Shown piece by piece: positions 45,231 to 56,522 of a stretch of DNA of 64,000 nt. The stretch is from Massospora cicadina. Taxonomy: Eukaryota > Entomophthoromycota > Entomophthoromycetes > Entomophthorales > Entomophthoraceae. Positions within the stretch are counted from its first letter, which is position 1; each line of letters opens with the position of its first letter. The notes under the pieces were generated by a model. The model did not search any database. It worked only from the letters and a program-made list of their open reading frames with translations, and was not told the origin of the DNA. The position numbers were made by a program, and so were the translations under genes. The stretch is from contig JAKSZP010017509.1 in NCBI GenBank assembly GCA_022478985.1, positions 1-64,000 of the forward strand, given 5' to 3'.

Positions 45231-47730
45231 ATGGATGATAGAGTCTCTGATAATTTATTGACCAGAAACTAGCTGACTACCTTGAGCTTAGTTACTTGCC
45301 AGGTGGTATGGTTAGAGGAGTGGCTTCTCAAGGTATTTCCACCCTGAAGGTACTAGGGTTGGTGGATTAAAAAGTGAAAAAGTATCTTTTGATGGACCAA
45401 TTTCAAGCAATCAAAAACTTTTTGTACCTCATTATTTTGGGAGTGGAATGGTGGCGAAAGTTTGACGTCAGGACCAACTTGAAAGACAATACCCTGTTTT
45501 TAACATTAAAGAATGGTCACAAATTAATTGTTCTTTGTCTGAGGCTAATTTTCAGGGTGATTTGCCCCACTGGCCCAATAAACACACTCTCAGTCTCGCT
45601 CCACTGTTGAAGACCTCACTGGAGGTACCTTTACCTTCTTGTTTGGAGGGTCTGGAATCTTTGTTTGACGCGGCTTCAGCCAATGAATTACCTGCTCATT
45701 CAGAGTTTGATTGAAAATTCAAGCTTACAGTTGATCTGGTGCATATTTTCCCCAATTTACCATTTGACCATATGTGAGGAAGCAGCATTAGATGTGTGGG
45801 TTAAGGAGCAAATAGCCAAAGGCGCAATTTTTCAGCGTACTTACCCAATATGCTCCCCACTTCTCTTTGTGGAGAAAGCTGATGGAACATTATGCCCTTG
45901 CATAGATTATGAGAACCTAAACAATTTTATTATATCAGATTTACATCCCATCCCTTTGGAGTCACAGATTACACGCTATGTGGAGAAGGCGAAAGTCTTG
46001 TTTAAACTGGATTGCCTAAATGCGTTCAATCAGATCCATATTAAGAAGGGCCAAGAGTGGCTAACCACATTCTGTACCAGAAAAGAAATTTACTGATTTT
46101 TAGTCATGCATGTTGGGCTTAAGAATACCCTGCTATCTTTCAACGCTGTATTGATGTGGCTTTGGGGGACCTGCTGGGGTATGCGCGGTTGCTTAAATGG
46201 AAGATATTCTGGTGTTTTCCCCTGATCATAAGACATATGCAGTACACCTTCAGCAAGTGATGTAGCGGTTAAAGGCATCCAGCCTTATGCTGAAGATCAG
46301 CAAGTGTGAATTCTTCAAGTCCCAGGTCACCTTTCTGGGCAGCTTTATGTTTGACCAAGAACACATGATAACTCAAGACAAGAAGAAGGCGATTTCTGAG
46401 TGGTTTCCAGCTTTGGTAAAGGAGTTGAGGAGCTTTTTGGGGACGTATACGTTCCTCAAGAAGTTTACACCAAATCTTTCTGAAGTGGCAGCGCCCTTTT
46501 ATAAGGCGAGTGAGGCAAAAGTGCTTCAGTGGTCCCCATTTTGGAGAATTTTTTCCGAGCAGAAAAAGTGCACCCAGTTGTCCACGTCAGTCTTTCACCA
46601 TGTTAATCCTGAAAAGGAGTTCATTGCGTCTACTGATGCCTCCAAGTTTGCCATAGCGACTGCCTTATTATAAGTAGGTGAAGATGGAATAGAGCATCTG
46701 GAGGGATATTTTTCTAGGGGATTTCTTTTCCTGAGTTAAACTAAACCATATATAATAAAGAGTTATTAGCAGTGGTGGAGGCATTGACTTAATGGCGTCA
46801 TCATCTGAATGGCTCTTCCCAACCTTTCCATATATGTACAGATCACTGTGACTTACTGTATTACCATGCACCTCATGCCTTGACACCACGGCAAACCCAC
46901 TGGCATGAGACCCTTGCCCAATTTGCATTTTCTTATGAGTTTACCAAGGGCAAGAAGAATGGTCTAGCGGATTATTTGAGTTACAATTCTGCATTAGCTC
47001 CCAATTTGAAGGAGGTAGAGGTGCATAATACTCAATTGATGATTCCATCGGGTAAGATTGTGTCTCAACCTCCCTCTTCCTTGGCCCACGGACCAGCGCT
47101 CTCTCCTCTGGAGAATGCAGAGGAATACAGTATGTACAGAAAGGGGTTTTTCTCAGCCGTTATCAGCCAAAAATACTATAGTCCTTGCTAAGAGCGCATT
47201 AAATCAGGAGGATATTACTAAAGATTATCATGTATATGATGAGATTGTGTGGTTTCAGGGGTTCCATTGGGTTCCCACTGGACCACTTTGCCTGGAAATC
47301 ATCTGGGCCATCATAATGGAATCACCGTTGGTCATCCTGGGAAGGCAAAGCCTTTGGAGCTAATTTGACACACATACAATTGGAAGGGCTTACCTGCTCA
47401 GGTGGGCAGGCTTTGTAAAGAGTGTCTGATCTGCAATCAAATGAAACCAAATTGACAACCACTAGCGGGGTTGTTGGTACCAGTTTAAAAGCTGAGGGCC
47501 CTGGACTTCCCTATCGGTGGATATCATTGTGGAATTACCTGTTTCTGATGGTTATGATGCCTTTATGGTAGTGATGGACCAATTTATGAAGTTCGCCCAC
47601 TTTATTCCTTGCAGAACTACAATAATTGTGGCTATAATGGCTAGGCTCTTCGTCACTCAGGTGTTTGAGCTTCACAGGATCCCCTAAGAGATATTTAGCA
47701 ACCATGGACCCCAGTTTACCTCTGTCTTTT
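45231..47730 (+). pseudogene. Protease, RT, RNase H and integrase remnants of D2
   Basis: The protease start is degraded, but ADYLELSYLPGGMVRGVASQ matches D. The RT fingers frame is 45665-46096 (AALDVWVKEQIAKGAIFQRT, CSPLLFVEKADGTLCPCIDY). The next part (46287-46673) has SKCEFFKSQVTFLGSFMFDQ and FIASTDASKFAIATALL, where RNase H keeps the Asp that D lost. 46880-47191 matches the RNase H tail (FAFSYEFTKGK). Integrase zinc-finger remnants follow at 47230-47450. Confidence 0.8.
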
Positions 47731-48608
47731 GGGAATAGTTGTGCAAGACTCTTCAGATTCGCCCCTGCCATTCAACTGCCTATCACCCCCAATCATATGG
47801 GCAGACCAAACGAGTGAACCAGTGCTTAGATCAGTTTCTACAGTGTTACACTGCCGATGATCATTCAGATTGGGTTTCCCATCTCCTCATGGCCCAATTC
47901 CGTTATAACAACACAAAACATGCGTCAATTGGGTTTCCACCTTCTTTGCCAACTATGTTTTTAATCCCTCTTTCAATGTGGAGCTCAGTTGCAGATCCAA
48001 GGTGGAATCAGTAGTGGACTTTTGCAAAAATGATCAAGAAACTACACCAGGGGTTTATACAAGTTTGGAGGCGACAATGCAAGTATATAAGGAGAACGCT
48101 GATCATAAGAGATGAGTGGGTCCAGAGTACAAAGAAGGGAATCTTGTGATGATTGACGCTTAAAGCATCCCTATCAAGCAGCCATGAAAAAAGCTGGGAC
48201 CAAAGAGGATTGGCCCTTACCGCGTTGATTGAAAGGTGGGTTAAGCCTCATACCAGTTAGATCTTCCCTCTTCATTTCAGATCTTTTCTATCTTTCATGA
48301 GAGAAAATTGACATTGTTTGAGGCCTCCTATCAGAGACTCCCAAGGCTTAGCTCATGGATGAGGAACCAGAGTGGGAAGTGGAGGAAATAGTAGCCTCCC
48401 GCTGAGTAAAAGAAAACTTGTGTACCTGGTATCCTGGAAGGGATTTGATGCAGCAGAAAACAGTTGGGTACCAGCGCATGACTGCGCACATGTCCAAAAC
48501 CTGATTGACGTTTTATACAAGCATTTTCCCCAGGCCGCCAGACCTCAGTCAAAGCAGACCGTTGCCGCTATGAAGTTGGCCCAAGCCCACAAGAACCTTT
48601 CCCTGTAG
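47731..48608 (+). pseudogene. Integrase C-terminal part and chromodomain of D2
   Basis: Contains LQIRPCHSTAYHPQSYGQTK then RVNQCLDQFLQCYT (third catalytic residue replaced: QTK-R where D has LME-Q). At 48372-48608 there is the chromodomain SKRKLVYLVSWKGFDAAENS and WVPAHDCAHVQNLI. Stops separate the two. A purine-rich tract (48615-48651) leads into the 3' LTR. Confidence 0.8.
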
Positions 48609-48651
48609 CAAGCCCCTGGAGGGGGTGGAGCCCCAAAAGGATGAGAGGTAA

Positions 48652-49544
48652 TTCATGGCTTGAGAATGACATCATAATGGGGACAAACATTAAGTACAAA
48701 GATTCATTTCAGGAGGCCAAGAAGGTGAAGTTGGAAGTCCTCCAAGACCTCAAACATACCTTGGATCAACGCTGGGTTAAGGCAAGGTATGCCTAGGTTG
48801 GTCCTAGGGATGTAAGAGAAGTTTAGCCAATATAACAGCAGTTGCATTAAAACAAACCAGCTTTGCAATAAAAAATGACAGTTCACTTCAGTTTCTCAGT
48901 GAACGGGGTCTCAAAACCCATTCGTTTCCAAAATTTCAGCTTGGTTTGGCCTTGCCTACAATTGATAACCAGAGTTTGGTCAATTACCAAGTATAGTGCA
49001 TTGCCCTATGAAAGCGTGTGCTTATTGGTGCACCTTGGCTTAGCGCTGCTTCCATCAATCGATTGTTCCTCTGAATTCCCTTAAGATTATTTTACTCAAG
49101 ACCAACCTCTCTTATTGGTCGACTTCCCTCATAATAAAAACCCTTTGTTAATATACTTTTTATATATTTTATCTTGGATAACCTGTGCGCAGACCTCTTT
49201 GAGGAGATCTCATGAAACGTTAGCAATTTAATTTTAACAACAGTAAATCTCTCCTCTTGCGCACCATTGGGCCGCCCAGGTTCCCTCCAATCTGTGCCTC
49301 CTATACACTCCCACTCAGAGCTCAGCTTGGTTATAAACCCCATTCAGGGTTCACTCCCATCTTGTTGTTAGTCTTGCTTTGGTTCTTCCCACTACTGATA
49401 ACCCTCGACCTAGGTTATTACATCTCAAGCACTCTCTACTGGGCTCTAGTAACTTTATTACTAACAACTAGTTCCATGGAGTTAGCTCTGTGCACCATGC
49501 AATACCACGCTGGGAACAGGAGAGCTATAGACACTCTCCTTACA
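48652..49544 (+). repeat. Right (3') LTR of D2
   Basis: Begins TTCATGGCTTGAGAATGAC, the first TG changed to TT, and ends ...GACACTCTCCTTACA. The hydrophobic ORF is open here (49257-49544, continuing to 49610): LITLDLGYYISSTLYWALVT, LELALC-like MELALC and YHAGNR align with D. Confidence 0.8.
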
Positions 49545-50842
49545 GCCCTGATGCATATGATCTTGGCTCTAAAACCTGCCAATTCCCTAAAGTCACTATG
49601 GAGGCCTTAATTGACATTTAAGCCTCATATAAAACAGAGAAAAGTCATCAGATTATCAGCAACGTTTCTTAATTAAAATGCAGGATATGTTGCTCAATAA
49701 TTCTAGGGTAGTTGTAAAAGGAAATATTACTAACCAGTTGAACAAATTTAATGAAATTCTATCAAGTTAAAATGTAAATTCTATCTATAAGAATGGCAGT
49801 TAGATAAATTGTCCTAAGTTTAAAGTAGAGAAAACAAGAGCCCAAAGAGGCAAACGCTGTATCAGTCAATTGGTATGTACAAAACACAAACAGAATTAAT
49901 GAGGATAAACCTGGTTTGAGAGCTGATTCAGAATACTATGCAATAGAGCCCCAAGTGAAGTGGTTGTGCCTGTCTATATGAGATCAAACCAAGAAAACTT
50001 GACCCCTTAGATAATTTTACTTGGCCCAAACTATCAAGTCCACTTAAATTGGTGACTGTATATTATATGGCGAGAATTTGTGGGAACAATGATTGAGAAG
50101 ATTGCAATTGAATTATATGAAGATTGTAAGGAAACCCATCTTCTTAAAGAGTTAAAAAGGACTAGTTAAATGGTTAGTCAATCTTTACCTCCAGCTTGAC
50201 AATTGTAAAGAGTATCAAAAAGTGGAAGTTACCATACTAAAAATTAAATTGTTAACAGCTTTTAAATACTAGCGCTCCAGTCAACTTTATATCTTTCAAG
50301 CTCATGAAGAGATTAAAATTTGCACTAGCATTGATTATTATGCTTGGATTAGAACCACCGGGTCTAAGCCAACCAAAGCCCTAGGATTGTATTCCACGTT
50401 ACCTTATAATTTGGATGCATTGTCATGTCTACTTTGTTTGTGATATTTGATAAATATTACTATAATTTCCTCATAGGAATGAAGTTACTATTTGAGTTTA
50501 TATGGAACTTTAACTTCAATCAAAGTTCTGACAATCTACTTAATTACCAGATACCATTTTTGTTTTAAAATGAGGAGAATAAGGAGCAGAAGAATTATTT
50601 ATGACTAGTCAAAGTCAATCATACCATTTACCCAGTCAGCTTTATATTGAAAACAAAATAAGCAGGCACACTAACAGTAAAGGCTGAGTCCTGTTTGCCA
50701 TTGTATGCTAGTGAGGAGTGAACACTACCTGAAAACACAAGGTTATTTTGAAACTACTCTTTCCTCTCAGCGTAATTTTCCAGGCAAATTATACAGAAAA
50801 ACAAGAGAGTAAATTTTGATCGCCCACTGTAGTTTTGCTACA
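49545..50842. other. Unassigned stretch, possibly LINE1 5' untranslated region at its end
   Basis: No gene or repeat recognised. The last part directly precedes the LINE1 ORF1 start and may belong to that element's 5' region. Confidence 0.35.
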
Positions 50843-51186
50843 ATGTCCTCATATTCTCCGCCAGCTGCTCCAGTGTGGGGCAGCGGTGAAACTCCCCCAC
50901 CATTTTCCATCCAGCAGGAAAACGCGCTCAGACTGGCTCACCCAGTCATACCAAACCCATAAGATGATTCATCCTTCCCAGGTATCTTGACGCCCACCTT
51001 GCTCATACTCAAGCAATACCTCGCTGCCCCCTGGAGCAACATGCGCTATGGCCTAAGGGTCAACTATGGGAAACTCTTCCCATACCATGATGAAGCCATT
51101 ATCAAAATGGCACAGGCAGTGATTATTCCTGCCAGTTTTATTGATTTCTGCCCCTATAAGGGGTATCTCAACCTTGGCTTTACCTG
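50843..51186 (+). pseudogene. LINE1 ORF1, N-terminal part (left of Gypsy A)
   Basis: The start codon at 50843 opens a proline-rich peptide (MSSYSPPAAPVWGSGETPPP). One stop follows near 50958, then LKQYLAAPWSNMRYGLRVNY and IIPASFIDFCPYKGYLNLGF. The end is cut exactly where Gypsy A inserted. The frame resumes at 62231. The order AV.IP...KGYLNLGF matches the ORF1 of LINE2 (AVYIPP...RGWLDLGF), so both LINEs belong to one group. Confidence 0.75.
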
Positions 51187-51239
51187 TGTGGGATCCACCG
51201 ACAGATGCCACAAATTCTTTGTTTAAAGTGAGAAATTTA
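51187..51239 (-). repeat. Left LTR of A, outer fragment
   Basis: TGTGGGATCCACCGACAGAT onward matches the inner edge of the right LTR (61431-61480) over about 50 bp, then breaks at the LINE2 insertion. 51225-51239 is one copy of the LINE2 target duplication. Confidence 0.88.
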
Positions 51240-51424
51240 AATTTAAATTTTAAATTTATTGTGGGGAAGGCCGACCATGGGACGGACACTTCCAAATATG
51301 ACTCAGACGAGACAAAACTTAGTACCAGGGGAGGCACCCCAGAGAAGCGATGCTATCTCTTGTTGCCAGCGGGAACGCCACTTATGGGAAGGGGAGGGAA
51401 CGTGTGTAGGGGACGTAGCCACTA

Positions 51425-52256
51425 TTAAGCACGTGTGGAGGAAGGGGTCTGATTTGATGAATCAGACTGGGAACCAGGAGGAGACCAGCTGTTGGCGACG
51501 TGGTGGGAGATATCCAAACATCCACACTTGAAAGTGATCCACCAAATGAGACTGGAATCTGTGGACAGCTTCAGGGAGGGTGGGGATGGATCCAGCGATG
51601 GCATCCAAGACAATCGTGTGGATAGTCCATATGGCGATTGCAACCACCAGAGCACGGAGGGAGGGTGGGAGGGGGAGGCCATTGATGAAGCAAACATATC
51701 TCTTGACAGACTGAAGGGATGTGTTTGATCCTGGCCTAGCAGACGTTGGACTTCGCGCCATATTACTTTAGAGGTGGGGCACTTCTCCAGGCGGTGGAAC
51801 AGCGTTCCATACTGGCCACACACGACACAGGATGAGTGTAAAGCAATAGAGCGCTCAGCTATACAATACACCCGCCTCAGGCAGCGCCACACATGGGAGC
51901 GGACTTGAGGCTGCAACAGAGGATGGTGTGCATATTTCCAGATAGGCTTTTGGGTCTCAGTGGAATAAGGGATGTCCATCATGTCCAGGTAGTCCACCCT
52001 GGATAGGACTTGGGGTCGAATGGGGATCACGCCATCATGGATGGGTAGCCCCTGTACCTCTTGTGTGAACTGAGGAGAGGGGCGGCCTCTTCAGGTTGTA
52101 TGTCCACTAATACGAATTCTCCACTCTGTGCTTCGCATGGAGAGTAGGATTCGTTTGTAGTGGGTTTTGGTCCCGTGAGGACCTGTGGCCGATGTGTGTG
52201 ATGCGAGGTATTTCATCAGGGAGTGGGGGTTTGATGGATTGTTGAGGCCCAAGGCT
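51425..52256 (-). pseudogene. LINE2 ORF2 C-terminal domain (zf-RVT type)
   Basis: The frame 51425-52030 contains VCGQYGTLFHRLEKCPTSKV followed by IW, with CVVC upstream. This is the Cys-rich pattern (C..C...H....C) at the end of many L1-like ORF2 proteins, which helps bind the RNA template. The 5' end of the frame is shifted against the RT domain. Confidence 0.75.
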
Positions 52257-53657
52257 CAGGAGAAGTTGGAGCAGGCTGCGCGGGACCAGTGTTGGGATGG
52301 GAGTGTAGGAGCAGTGACGGCCGCGATCCAGGTGCCCAGGATCTTGGCGGCATGGGCTTTGAAGTCAAGTAGGCCCATGCCACCATGATGATGAGGGCCA
52401 AACATGACCTCTAGCTGTACTGGTGGAGGGCGGCCTGACCAAAGCCAACCTTGTAGCAAAGCATACAGGGATTTGAAGAAGCTTGGGGAGAAGGGGATGG
52501 CGTGGGCTCCAAACCAGACTTTGGATAGGAGCATAGAGTTGGCAAGAACAACCCTGCCAGTGAGGGTAGTAGGGTGGGCTCTGAGAGAGGCGATTCGCTT
52601 CGTCACGTTGTCCAGTATATGGCACTTCATTACTGCTGACGCGTATCCACCTGCCTCCATCCACACGCCCAGATGGCGTACCAGTCCCATGGTAGGTCGT
52701 GGCACAAAGGGGAGCACCAGTGGAGCGGTGTATGTTGAGTTAGTAAGGCATGGACGTGGGCGAGCAGATGGGCCAGGTTGGGAACTACTTGCTGGGGCCC
52801 AGCAGTTCTGAAACTGACCAAGAAGGATGATTTCGGTTTTGGAGGCGTTCAGTGCCGCGTTGCTTACCCAGGAATATTCCTGGATGAGGGCTTCAAGCGC
52901 GTGTGCATCTTTGTTATTAGACACCCCCACTACGCAATCATCTGCAAATGCCATCATCTTGACTGGGGTTTGGCCTGGCACATGGACCCCAGTGAGTTGG
53001 GCATTCACATTTCGCAGTAGTGGGTCAAGGCTGAAGTTGTATAAGAGTGGGCTGAGGGGGGTCCCCTTGTCGCAGGCCCCTTTGAGGATGGACTACTTCC
53101 GTTAGGAAACCTGGGCTGCGCACTGCCATTGTTGCAGATTCCGTGAGCAGCATCACCCAGTTAATGAAGCGGGGAGGTAGGCGGAATTGTTGGAGGAAGG
53201 CCCTAAGGTATTCCCAGTTTACTCTATCATAGGCCTTTTGTTGGTCCAAGAATACAAGTGCCCCAGAGGCTGTGGACTGACACACATTAGCCACTGAGTG
53301 CACGTTATCCCAAATTGACCTTCTGGGGATGAAACCGAATTGTTCTGGGGAGATGGTGGCAGATGCTACAGTCCCTAAACGGTTAGCCATGATTTTGGTT
53401 AAAATTTTGGTGTCTGTGTTTGTTAGAGAAATGGGGCACCAGTTGGCTAAGTCTAGCCTATCCCCTTTCTTGAAGAGTGTGACTGTAAAGGCCTCATGTC
53501 CTCCTGGTAGGAGGTGCATTTCCAACAGGCTTTGGTTGAGTGAGGCTAGCAGCAATGGGGATATATATTTAAAATATTTTGTAGAACTCATATGGAATGC
53601 CATCTGGGCCTGGGCATTTTTGGTTTGGCATACCACGAATGGTAGTCCATAATTCAT
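52256..53657 (-). pseudogene. LINE2 ORF2 reverse transcriptase
   Basis: The first frame (53025-53657) has FKKGDRLDLANWCPISLTNT, ILTKIMANRLG, QFGFIPRRSIWDNV, the palm Asp in LVFLDQQKAYDRVNWEYL and GLRQGDP. After a shift near 53040 the second frame (52256-53008) has the catalytic box MAFADDCVVGV. The ISLTNTDTKILTKI pattern is typical of the L1/Tx1 group. The catalytic residues are intact, so the damage is mostly by frameshift. Confidence 0.88.
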
Positions 53658-55009
53658 TCGGAGTAATTAAATTCATTATTTCCGGGTATCGGAAAACAGT
53701 GCAATATGAGCTCAGTCGAGAAATTCTGCCATTTTGGCCGGCTGAATTGGTTCAGCTTGGTATAACTTGGAGTAATATCTTTGAGTTTTGATTGCCACTT
53801 CAGCCGGTGTGTCCACAATAGAATTATCTGATCTTTGCACCTGTGTGCAGGCCACGCTCTGGCATGGTGCAAAAATTTTTTTGAAGAAGTATGCGGTGCA
53901 CTTGTCACCTTTAGCAATGCGTGTGGCCCTGTATTGGACACAAACCCGATGTTTGTGTTGCCTTTCAAGTGCATTGAGGTGGGCAGCTGCCTCTACCCAC
54001 TTCTGGCCCCATGCAGGGCTATATCCTGAGGCTGGAATGTTGGACTCCAAGTGGGCCAATTCCACCAGCGCATGTGATATAACTGCCAATGTGGCTCATG
54101 AGCGTCTGGATGAGAGATGGCGATAGTGGCGGATGGTGTCTTCTTTGAAAGTTGCTCATGTGGAAATGGGGTCCGCATAAAACGGTGCAACAAACGATTT
54201 TGCCAAAGTTGCCTCTTCCACCCATGTGGAAAATCCTGGCGACGTGAGCTCTGGGGGGCGGATTTTGCACCAATGTGGGGCCTTTGCAACTGTGACGAGT
54301 AAGTGGTATGTTATCGAGACCAGTCAGTGGTCAGAGAATTCCATTTTTGTTGTTTTGAAGTGGGAGATGTGGGGTTGGAATTTCGCCGGCGCTAGAATAA
54401 GGTCAATGCGGGTCATGGACCTTAATTGGCCGTTGTGGATGTGGGGACGCGTCATGTTTTTGAGCAGTGGGGCATGTCATGGCAGCGCATCCATTAACCC
54501 AAGGGTGGCTTTTAGAACGCGTAGTTCTACGTGACCCTGTGGGGCGTGGGGTGAGGGCAGCCACCGGTCCGTTGGTGAGGTTAGCCAACGGTTCATGTCA
54601 CTAATTAGGAAAGAATCGGGGGTAGCGGGAGGGATTTGACCAACGAGAAAAATTCCTGACGCTCATGTGCACCGTTTGGGGCATAAATGTTGATGATTGT
54701 GTGTGCAACATTGGCCCATGAGAAGGTGACAATGAGCACTCGGCCATTTAGGAATGTTTCTGAAGATGTAAATTTAAAAAAATTGTTTTTCCAAATTAGC
54801 ACCCCACAGTGCTTCGACCAAAAGGATAGGGATGGTAGGAGCATTGTTTTCCAAGCTTCCTCAGAACCTCGTGGACAGTGGGACTCCTGGATGGCCAGGA
54901 TATCCACAGGTAAATTGTTTTGTAAAAAACTCAGCTTCCTAGCCTGGGACGGGGAGGCCTTGAGTCCGGCAATATTCAGCATCCCTAGAGTGAAGGTTTC
55001 CCCCATCAC
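53658..55009 (-). pseudogene. LINE2 ORF2 endonuclease
   Basis: Starts MMGETFTLGMLNIAGLKASP, then VDILAIQESHCPRGS (the metal-binding Glu) and IINIYAPNG. After breaks, RIDLILAPAKFQPHISHFKT and EFSDHWSR (about 54330-54420) supply the closing Asp-His. This is an AP-like endonuclease that nicks the target before reverse transcription. Further on is the linker to RT. The start was chosen because it begins the domain and follows the end of ORF1 by three bases. Confidence 0.85.
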
Positions 55010-56437
55010 ACCTTAGGTGCGAGGGGTGGGCCCCTGGGCCCACCAGCCTCTTCCAGGTCCCCACGGGCTTTCACAGCAGCGCGGGTATCAGTAGCAACGC
55101 TATCAGGGTTTTTGTTAATTTTTGTGGAAAGAGTTGCATTGGCTTTGGCCTTCGCTTTTTGTTTTCCTGATGTCGGACGAATTTTTTGCGGTGCGGATAA
55201 GTTCGGTGCACCATCGAGTGGGACAAAATTTTTTTTCAGTTGGGATAGGTCCCAAGTCAGTTTCAACTGGGGCTTGGGTGCAGCGATTGAGTGAGATTGA
55301 ATCTCCCATTGGATCCTCAGATTGAGTGGCCCATTCAGCATGGGCCTCCCAATCTGATTGGGTGATGGATTCCCAAGTTGCTTCCACCACGAAGGTCTCC
55401 ATGTCCTCCTGGCGTTGTGAGTGTGGGATGGTGGTGGTGGCCTTGGCCGCTTCCTTGGCCGTGGTCCTATGGGCCTGCTTGGCCTTCTTCCACTCCTGCG
55501 GGGAGATGGGCTTTACCAATAGGTAGCAGCCTTGTGCTCCCCACGGGAAAGCCTCCTTGGTGCTTGCAGTTGGTTCATAGTGCGCCTCTCCACTGGCCAT
55601 GGCCGCTGAGGGGTGCTCTTGGAATGTGACGCCCTCTTTGATGGGGCATGCGTGCGCCTTATGGCTGAACATGTCACAGTGGGTGCAAATGGGGGGCGCG
55701 CTGTCCATGGATACCCGGAATGGGTGGGTGGTGTGCCCTGCGATGTCAATAAAAGTGGAGTGCAGGATCTGGGTTAAATCCTTCACAATCTCCTCAGTTG
55801 GGGTCAGAACTACGATGGCTTTGCCGGTGCACAGGTGTGGCATCAGCGTGAAACGTTGCATTTCAAAAGATTGTATTTTGCCATATATGGTGAGACCATC
55901 TTTCAGGTGTTGCTCCAAAATATCACATTTTACCGTGGTAGGCAAAAAGTCAAATGTGAGGAAAATTTGGTTTGATTTTGTCCATCTGGTGCATTTAGTT
56001 TTGATGACCCATTGCCCTTCGGGAGGTTGACCACTATGCGCACTGCTGCAGCCTCATCTGCTGCTCTTTTGCTTTCGAAACCTAGGTCCAGCCAACCACG
56101 TGACATGGAGTGAGGTGGAATGTACACCGCGGTCAGGAAAATTTTGTGTACATCTTCACAAAATTTTTCCCATAGGGCCGTTTTTTGGATGACCAGATAC
56201 ACACGGACTCTGAATTCCACCGATGAAAGTGGCTGGGAATGTGGCGTGTTGATGTACTGGTTGCATCATGCTTGCCACACAAGTATCTCTGGGAAAATTG
56301 TGACTGCCAGTTTTTTTAGATTTTTTTCTATTCTGCCAGATTCTCCGGGGCATTTTCAAACGTTAGAGGCTGCGGGCCTTCCGCCTGCTCCTCTTGCCTT
56401 GCTTGCCCAACTGCTCCCAGACATGGGTGCAGACTAA
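55006..56437 (-). pseudogene. LINE2 ORF1 (RNA-binding protein)
   Basis: The frame 55115-55945 has CTHCDMFSHKAHAC, a CX2CX4HX4C knuckle at about residue 75, then a charged linker and a Lys-rich tail. Upstream (55930-56220) is RVRVYLVIQKTALWEKFCED and AVYIPPHSMSRGWLDLGFES, which is paralleled in LINE1. The first codons near 56437 read MSGSSWASKARGAGG before a stop. ORF1 proteins coat the LINE RNA. Confidence 0.8.
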
Positions 56438-56522
56438 TCTTCTCTATGAGATTATCAAACTAAATAAAGTCTTGAATTGAATGGGTTGCAAAAGTGTTTG
56501 CAACGAGAAAGAAAAGTAGTAT

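Larger units (their letters stand above)
43563..49544 (+). mobile_element. Decayed chromodomain Gypsy retrotransposon D2
   Basis: A relative of D on the opposite strand. LTRs at 43563-44416 and 48652-49544 share TGGCTTGA(A/G)AATGACAT, AGGAGGCCAAG(G/A)AGGTGAAG and the end CAGGAGAG..ATAGACACTCTCCTTACA (split by one base change). Internal order matches D: Gag-like, protease, RT, RNase H, integrase, chromodomain. Stops and shifts are many. The five bases outside the two LTRs do not match each other (GGAAT and GCCCT), so the original duplication is lost or the element is recombinant. Confidence 0.85.
51240..56522 (-). mobile_element. LINE2: L1/Tx1-type non-LTR retrotransposon
   Basis: A 5.3 kb element in the left LTR of A, flanked by AAAGTGAGAAATTTA (51225-51239) and AAAGTGAGAAAATTTA (56523-56538). 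It has ORF1 with a CCHC knuckle and ORF2 with AP-endonuclease, reverse transcriptase and a C-terminal zinc-binding domain. The 3' end is GGTCGGCC...AATAAATTTAAAATTTAAAT, resembling the tail of the SINE at 9336-9624. It is near full length; frames carry several stops and shifts. Confidence 0.9.

Noticed and set aside
43558..49549. Target duplication of D2
   Set aside because: The bases outside the two LTRs (GGAAT and GCCCT) do not match, so I do not claim one.
52404..56437. Many plus-strand open frames in the LINE2 region
   Set aside because: They are antisense to ORF1 and ORF2, which have clear domains. The higher GC content there keeps the opposite frames open by chance.
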